The notes under the pieces: model-generated
The model's input: only the letters and a program-made list of their open reading frames with translations
Told to the model about the DNA's origin: nothing
Databases searched by the model: none
Made by a program: the position numbers and the translations under genes
In this document: one piece after another, positions 57,079 through 64,000 of the stretch
How the letters are laid out: the number at the start of each line of letters is the position of its first letter
Position numbering within the stretch: position 1 is the first letter of the stretch
Source: Rhabditoides inermis
Taxonomy: Eukaryota; Nematoda; Chromadorea; Rhabditida; Rhabditidae
Assembly: GCA_963966185.1 (NCBI GenBank)
Contig: CAWZYM010000311.1
Coordinates: forward strand, 212,501-276,500
Direction of reading: 5' to 3'
DNA: 64,000 nt

Positions 57079-57278
57079 TTATCCACCGCCGTCGCCTCGC
57101 ACAAAACCGTCCGCCCCAGCCCCGCCCCTTCAAGCTCCGCCTCCTGACCCTGCAGACTCCCAGTTTGGGAGTGAGATATATAGAATGATCTTTTGATCTT
57201 TTCTCCCATTTATCACCACACTCCCAGTCTCTTTTTCCAGATAAGAATACACTCGTTCACAAAAATCGGAAGTAGTTT
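57079..57278 (+). pseudogene. Decayed 3' fragment of the 135-aa gene
   Basis: Aligns by eye with the last exon of the gene at 42494-43113, from ATCCACCGCCGTCGCCTCGC through CCCCGCCC-TTCAAGCTCCG to ACAAAAATCGGAAGT. Frame is broken by indels and substitutions and there is no start or promoter. It begins a dozen bases after the transposon end at 57066. Confidence 0.75.
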
Positions 57279-57531
57279 AGAAAACTAAGACCCTATTGGA
57301 TATTGTGAGAGAACAAACATTAAAATATAATAGAACAGTTTTATCATCGTTTTAACCATTATTGTGCTATCGTAACATCATGAGCATGAAATATCTGGAA
57401 AGAATTATGTACACAGCAACATAATGAAACAATTCTCGGAACAAAGTTGCGTCAAAACGCGATGGCGATTACATAAAATGATAAAATGTTGCGAAACCTT
57501 CTTATATCAATTCTTGTATGGATTTCTTCTC

Positions 57532-57650
57532 TCACTCGACCGCAGTGGCGCCAGTGGCCTGGAGGAGAAGAGAGAAACGACGGGAGGAAGACGGAGAAAC
57601 GGCACCAGTGTACTCGAGAAAGAGACGGTCGCAGACGATTCCTGAACCAG

Positions 57651-57691
<41 letters not shown>

Positions 57692-59834
57692 CCCTACCGT
57701 GTAGCGCATTGGCGTAGAAGTCGACGTCTGTCACGTCGTCTAGACGCCTCACGCACACAGTGAGCCTACCCAGCTGAAACGTACGCAACCGCAAGTTCCG
57801 CCCCATTGTCTCCGCCCACTCACCGCTCTGACGCGACGACACTGCTGAATAGCAGACATATGGTCGACGCGGTGGAACGTCTCACAGCACTTGTCTGAAA
57901 ACAGGGCTTCCCCCTTCTAATCTCTCTCTCTCTCTCGCTTCTACCCACCACAGACATATACGTCGATCTTTTCACAGAGTTCGCTCAACGCGAGAGCCGG
58001 CTGATCCCTGTATTTTCATAGTTCATTTCGGAAAAGGCAAGAATGGGACATACGATGAACGGTGGATACTGATGGAAAGGGAGATGCGAGGGAAGAGAAG
58101 AGGCGAGAAGGGACGCACGGAACCACGGCCGAAGATCTGCAATCATCTTCTCTTGCCTGTCTGTCTATATGTCTCTCTCTCTTCTCTCTCTAACATACCC
58201 GTTCATTGTAGTGAACCACCTCGACGTTGGGGCAAACGGCGTGCACCCACTTCTGTAACAATACCGTATTACCGTACTTTGATGTTTATTGAGTGAGAGT
58301 TCAGTAAACATGAAAACTCACCAGCTTCCGCATCCGATAGTCGTGGTCGATGGTCACAGAGAGACGCTGCGGCAGAGGTGAAACTGAAATGTATTATATT
58401 ATCATATATGATGCAAACAATAATAATATCAACTGCATACGGTATGGGAAAACAAGTGGAAGATAAAACAGAAAGCATCCAATGTTGACTACAGTCTAGG
58501 CTGGCAACAAAATGACACGTACATGTAGGAATCATCTGCCGATCACTCACACAGGCGGCGGTCGATCAGGGTGGAGTTGGGTAGATGGAGGCTGCGGAGG
58601 TGCGGGGCGGCAGACAGGCGAGCGACGAGGGAAGGGTGCAGGGCCAGAGTCACCTGGACTGGATGAAGCATGCATTGAAAGAAGCACACTCACCTCCTCA
58701 CTGCTCAGCCGCACTTCCCCAATGTCCCTGCCGTGCAGAGAGAAGACACGGTCCAAAACGCGCTCTGCAGAGAGTGAGTGAGTGAGTGAGTGAGTGAGTG
58801 AGTGAGTGAGTGAGTGAGTGAGTGAGTGAGTGAGTGAGTGAGTGAGTGAGTGAGTGAGTGAGTGAGTGAGTGAGTGAGTGAGTGAGTGAGTGAGTGAGTG
58901 AGTGAGTGAGTGAGTGAGTGAGTGAGTGAGTGAGTGAGTGAGTGAGTGAGTGAGAGAGGAAGGAGAGAGGGAGAGAAACACGCACCCATATTCGGCGAGT
59001 AGCGGCGCCTGAACACCTTGTCGACCCGAACCGACAGAGCAACGCCAGCAAAGTCGATCTGAACATCTCTATTCCTCCATCTCTCCCTCGCTCACTTGTT
59101 CTTCCCTCTCCCTCCCTCTCTCCCTCTCTCTCCCCTCCCCCTTCTCTCTCCCTTTCTCCCTCCCTCTCTTTCTCTCTCACCTCCACTCCAAATGGGATCT
59201 CCTCCAGCGGGAGTTGCCTGTCGTCAGTGAGGTAGTGGTAGTGCATGTGGAGTGTGTTGGTTCCTCGGAACACGGCCTGTTTGTTTCTCTCGCAGAGGGT
59301 GGCAGTTGAATGGCAGACGAGACGCAGTGACACACGCGTCTGCAACAAGAAAATATTTCCTTTTAACTTCTTTTTGTCGTGTTCAAGTCAGAAACTTGTT
59401 CAAAATGGATCAACTATGTGTCGATCACACTCAATCGCGGAATATTGTGTATATATTGTAACCATTTATAGAAAGAGAGACACAGCGGCGCATTGTTCTA
59501 CCTCTCATGTACAGTGAAGTGTAAGGCAATACATGTTCTTGCCTGGATATCAAGAAGCGGGAACAGATCATCGAAGGCGACGACATCAGGCAGACAGCCG
59601 ATTGGGAAGACACATGCCTGCAATCGATCCATACCGCAGATGCGATTGCGAAATATCGCCTCACCCTTGAACATACAAACTCAAACCAAAACTACTGTTA
59701 CAAACGAAAACTATTCTGAGATTTCATACGTAGTAAATTGAACAATAATGATATAGTAAAATACTCACGTTTCCAGTGCCCTCCTGACTTGTCACCTCGC
59801 CACGACGAATCTTGAACGGAGGACCGTCGCTCAT
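57532..59834 (-). CDS. F-box-like protein of the divergent nematode type
   Basis: Thirteen exons (59769-59834, 59543-59617, 59181-59339, 58986-59058, 58694-58764, 58551-58653, 58322-58383, 58199-58252, 58054-58136, 57949-58007, 57824-57894, 57698-57773, 57532-57641) give 353 aa. Residues about 28-65 (GCLPDVVAFDDLFPLLDIQ, then TRVSLRLVCHSTATLCERNK) fit the F-box pattern LP...L..LL.......R.VC, which docks to Skp1 in an SCF ubiquitin ligase. The remainder has leucine-rich, alternating segments (LVARLSAAPHLRSLHLPNST, WVHAVCPNVEVVHY) that may be the substrate-binding part. Intron 2 uses a GC donor (CAG|GCAAGA). Exon 9 is the least certain and is included because it restores frame. Intron 4 holds a 180-bp (GTGA)n array. 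Confidence 0.72.
58773..58954. repeat. (GTGA)n tetranucleotide array, ~45 copies
   Basis: Uninterrupted GTGA/TCAC repeat of about 180 bases inside F-box gene intron 4. Each unit carries a GTGAGT-like donor on the plus strand, but the gene is on the minus strand. The Leu-Thr-His-Ser frames it produces are artefacts. Confidence 0.95.
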
Positions 59835-60134
59835 TCTGGAAACAACGAATATTTCCTATTTGATCCTTTTTTCATTCCTATTTGACCCTTCTGGTCAAAT
59901 AGGAATGAAATATGCACAAACAACATCACACTTCGAAATGAGAACATTGCAAATAAAAAAATAAAAAGAACGAACACGACTGTCACAACTCACAACGCTG
60001 GCAGAAGTGACTGGCAGAAGTGTAAGTGGGTCTCACTACGCACAATGCGACACCTCTTAATAAAACCAATATTCAAATTTCTGTCAAACTTTTTTTTATT
60101 CCATAGAATCTGTACAATATGTCTCACATACACC

Positions 60135-60844
<710 letters not shown>

Positions 60845-60884
60845 GACTAGACGATATCAGTTGTCCACTCACTCCACCCTCTCA

Positions 60885-60892
60885 CTTATATA
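60885..60892 (-). promoter_or_regulatory. TATA box of the second 135-aa gene copy
   Basis: TATATAAG on the minus strand, 41 bases before the start codon at 60844, with the same core and spacing as the TATA box of the first copy at 42446-42453. Confidence 0.7.
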
Positions 60893-61620
60893 CCTGTCCC
60901 CACCTGGGTCAGTCCATGTTCCCATGTCTCACATGCCCTCAGGGCACGGAGGTATGCAAGGTGGCATGACTGGAGGGGAAAAAGGAGGAACCCGTGTATT
61001 CGTCTCACACTACTGGGCTAGAATAGTACCCCCGGTAATTAGAGAGAGGGAGAGAGGGAGAGTGGGAGACAGATCGTGATCGCTGTTCACATTATAATAA
61101 TGTGATTAAAACAATTTTATAATATTTATTGCAGTAGTAGATGAGAGAGAAACATTGCGAAACATAAAACAGACAGAAGTACGACATTGGTGGAAAGATG
61201 ACGATATGGTAACGTATCATATCGTGACCACAAACAGCCCTGTTTTTTCATGAAGCGTTATTTGTAAAACAAAGTAGGAAAACTGATTATTATATATCTT
61301 TATTCGAAATGCGTAGCAGACGACTGGATAGATAAATAAATGCCTTTACTTCTGTGGAAACACCGAGCAATGAAACGAGTCTCCATCGCGACTCAAGAAA
61401 TCTATGCAACTCAGCGAATAAAACATGTGTTAGAAAAACATATGTACACACAAGCACTACGAATCTAGTAAATGTGTGGAGAGAGAGAGAGACAGGGAAT
61501 AAAGCGAGGCAGGATACGGTACATCACTAAACATCAATATGTGGGTGCGGGTCTACACGGGAGTGGATTGAGCGAGTGTGGGGGTGGGGTGAGACAACAC
61601 AAACGACGCGGCGCCAGGCG

Positions 61621-61739
61621 CTAGCAGTTGTTGTTGAGAGCGTTGCGCAAGGCTGTTTCGATGGACTGACGGTGAGCAATACGGGTGACTCCGAGACGAG
61701 TGAACACAGCACGGTCGGCCTGACAAGGAATAGACTCTC

Positions 61740-61785
<46 letters not shown>

Positions 61786-63583
61786 GTACCTTTGCCAGGA
61801 TGCCTCCATCGACCCGGTGTCTCTCGAACTCGCTCGCATACTCTCCTAGTCCAATGGAGCACAGCCAGGCGCATACATCGAAGACTGTCCAGCAGGCTAC
61901 GCTATCGGCAGACGGCGCGACGCCTACAACCTACACACGTCATCTACAGTGTCGACCTGGCCATGTGTATTTACGCAGTCATATCCATATCAGCAGAGTT
62001 ACACGGAAAGAAACACGACAGACCACAGGTTACTAACTGAACAAAAAAGATCACACTCACAATCACGACAGGAAAGTTATCATTCAAACAGACGCTCATA
62101 TATGTAGGTGTGTTACTAAACCAAAAACAAGAAGAGATGACGATAGAGTCACAGAACTGAAGGAAGCCACGACACACTCGCCTTCGTATCCGCAGCTCGT
62201 GTCGCTCTCGTCATCCTCTTCCTCTGCATAGTCGACGGGAGGGAGGGGCGGCTGCTGGCGACAGATGGTGCCCGTCAGAGTCGACAGAGACGACGACGCA
62301 GACATCTACACGGGGTGAGTGTGTGAACAGGGGGTGGTGAGAGAGACAGGGGGCGCAAGAGTCACTGGATAGAGACACTCGGAAAGTGAGCGGACACAAC
62401 GATGGAACAGTAGGGGGGCAACACCATGTCTACCAACCGTGTCGACTGTGCGCCTCGCTGCTCCGGCGCCGCCGTAGTTGTCCTCCAGCTGCCGACTGAT
62501 CAGAGACACGCGGTGCGGCTCGAAGCCCGACCGAGCCTCGCCCCGACCGTCCTCGCTGCACTCAGAAGGCTCGAGTGACGTGCGAGAAGAGGTGTAACTG
62601 GAAGGGAGGAGAGGGTTAGGGACCACTCCAATTCCCCAGGAACACGTGAAAAGCACGATGCTTAGGGTGTGGCACATATTTATGAGATGTGCATCATGTC
62701 TAATGGTCAGAGCATCGATCACCGATCGCGTTGGTACATTACGAACTACGCTGCGTGCGCGCGAGCGGTGCTAGAGCTAGTCATGGCGCGCGATAGGTGC
62801 TGGGATATTTGAAAGATGAAAGGAGCTCCATCTACCCACCCGCTGTCTTTGTTGACCATGCCGGGTGGACTGTGCTGTCCCACTGGCAGCTTCTGTCCGG
62901 CAGATGGCAGCTGGCCCACTGACTCGCGAAGCGACAGCGAACCTAGTCGGGAAGAACTGCAAGCGATTGTATTTGGTAAACCAAACTATCCATACCCGTT
63001 ATTAAAAACTCGTGGTGACCGTATTTTTACAGGTCGAGTGAAACGTAAGTTTACAGAATGAATGAAACAAGTTTGTGGTTGAGTTTGAATCACGATATCT
63101 CGATTCACTTCATATCTACACTTCTCTCTCCCTCACCTCTCCTCCTCGTCCTCATCGTGTCTCACTTTACTCCTCCTCTTTGCCAGTGCATTCCTCAGAT
63201 CAGCGTGGAAGTCGTTTCCCGGCTGCGACGACGTCCCGGACGAGGAAGACGTGTTCGATCTATAATAATGTTTTACTAAAACGAATACCTAAAACGAATA
63301 CATGAACATAGCGAAAGGGGATATGGCAGATACGGAGCCCTTGGCTAATTGGTGTAAACACTCTGCAACTGGTCGACGGTGTTTCGTACGCCCTTCACTC
63401 TGTACTCGCATATTTACTCACCTCCTTTCGTCCATTGCTGGATCCCTCTTTGTGAGTTTCACCGACCGAAGCGCATCAGCTGTCACTCCCTGATTCACTT
63501 CCCGATGTTGCTGAACGGGCGGAGGGGGAGGGGGAGGCGGCTGGAAGGGCATGTTTATCTCTCTCCTCTCTCCTCTCTCTCTC

Positions 63584-63629
<46 letters not shown>

Positions 63630-63957
63630 CTCTCTCTTCTCCCTACTCACCGCTCCTCCGAGAGGGGGCGGAGGCGGAGGGGGCGGGGCGTTGCTGGAGA
63701 CTGGCGGGATGCCGCCAGCGGGGAGTGGGGGAGGGGGAGGAGGGGCGGGAGGGGCGGACTGCAAATGAAAGTTTATTTACAGCTCACAATGTCTGAAAAG
63801 TTGTCGAATGAGTGTTTGTGTGAATGTAAAACTCACTGAAGTGGCTGGCTGGCTGGCGGCGTAGTCTCTTCCGACCGGCGGCGGCGGAGGGGGCGGGGTC
63901 TTCGGTCGACTGGTCGGGCGGAACGGACGGGAGTACTCGCCCGACTCGATGCTCAAC
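61621..63957 (-). CDS. shn-1: Proline-rich scaffold with C-terminal SHANK-type SAM domain (partial, 5' end outside window)
   Basis: Ten exons read (63837-63957, 63651-63758, 63422-63540, 63137-63259, 62840-62956, 62438-62597, 62178-62305, 62057-62115, 61790-61923, 61621-61719), about 389 aa to the stop. In order: RLSIESGEYSRPFRP, polyproline blocks (KTPPPPPPPVGR, NAPPPPPPPPLGG, PPPPPPPPVQQH), two short WH2-like segments (GVTADALRSVKLTKRD and FHADLRNALAKRRSKV), Ser/acidic linkers, and the SAM domain. The SAM runs from WTVFDVCAWLCSIGLGEYAS to RLGVTRIAHRQSIETALRNA, ending NNNC. LGVTR-x-x-HR is the part I know from SHANK SAM domains, which polymerise at postsynaptic sites. No PDZ or ankyrin part is inside the window. 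The small exon at 62057 is the least certain. Caskin-like proteins are an alternative. Confidence 0.75.
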
Positions 63958-64000
63958 CTGAACAACACCATTACACTCTGCTGCATAGACAAGCTCTGCC

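Noticed and set aside
58547..59348. Long frames of repeated Leu-Thr-His-Ser
   Set aside because: Pure translation of the (GTGA)n intron array.

Overview
The window looks like a piece of a rhabditid-type nematode genome. Evidence: mostly 40-60 nt GT-AG introns, gene starts a few bases after TTTCAG-like acceptors (as expected for spliced-leader trans-splicing), a nematode serpentine (Srx-like) chemoreceptor, a LIN-12/GLP-1-type Notch gene, a DNJ-13-type J protein, an F-box gene of the divergent nematode sort, and very abundant (GA)n/(TC)n microsatellites. No prokaryotic or viral genes were recognised.

Layout. 1-2,060: the first codons of a secreted protein leaving the left edge (- strand) and a 347-aa C2H2-like nuclear protein (+). 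2,064-6,370: a repeat block in which an 806-bp and a 145-bp direct repeat are each present twice. 6,873-7,366: a hAT-like MITE with an 8-bp target duplication. 7,879-16,254: two cystathionine gamma-lyase genes in inverted orientation flanking a DRGX-like homeobox gene. 17,036-26,640 (all -): a sphingomyelin synthase-like enzyme, glutaryl-CoA dehydrogenase and a class B J protein. 27,618-31,101: an unknown 214-aa gene (+) and an MSP-fold-like gene (-). 31,102-34,860: gene-poor, holding a second MITE type. 34,861-38,856 (+): an unknown 126-aa gene and a B-box/coiled-coil gene. 40,616-41,706 (-): an Srx-like receptor, possibly damaged. 42,494-43,113 and 60,135-60,844: two inverted copies of an unknown basic 135-aa gene, with a decayed third copy near 57.1 kb. 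43,679-51,380 (-): Notch. 51,989-53,723 (+): a single-pass membrane protein with 14 tiny exons. 55,095-56,159 (-): C-type lectin. 57,532-59,834 (-): F-box protein. 61,621-63,957 (-, open at the right edge): proline-rich protein with a SHANK-type SAM domain.

Working together: there is no clear operon. The two CTH copies would both run transsulfuration (cystathionine to cysteine). GCDH works in lysine/tryptophan breakdown. Notch is the one full signalling receptor. Its ankyrin domain is interrupted between repeats 4 and 5 by a segment with no usable splice acceptor and an in-frame stop just before a methionine, so as given it reads as two coding modules.

Most noteworthy: the split Notch gene; a family of short introns in unrelated genes sharing GTACTGTA-like 5' ends and TACCGTATACCTAG-like 3' ends; a 200-bp identical patch (probable gene conversion) between the inverted CTH paralogues; the repeat block at 2-6.4 kb; and four GC-AG introns. 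Exon borders were read by eye from splice consensus, reading frame and protein similarity; no database search or alignment program was run.
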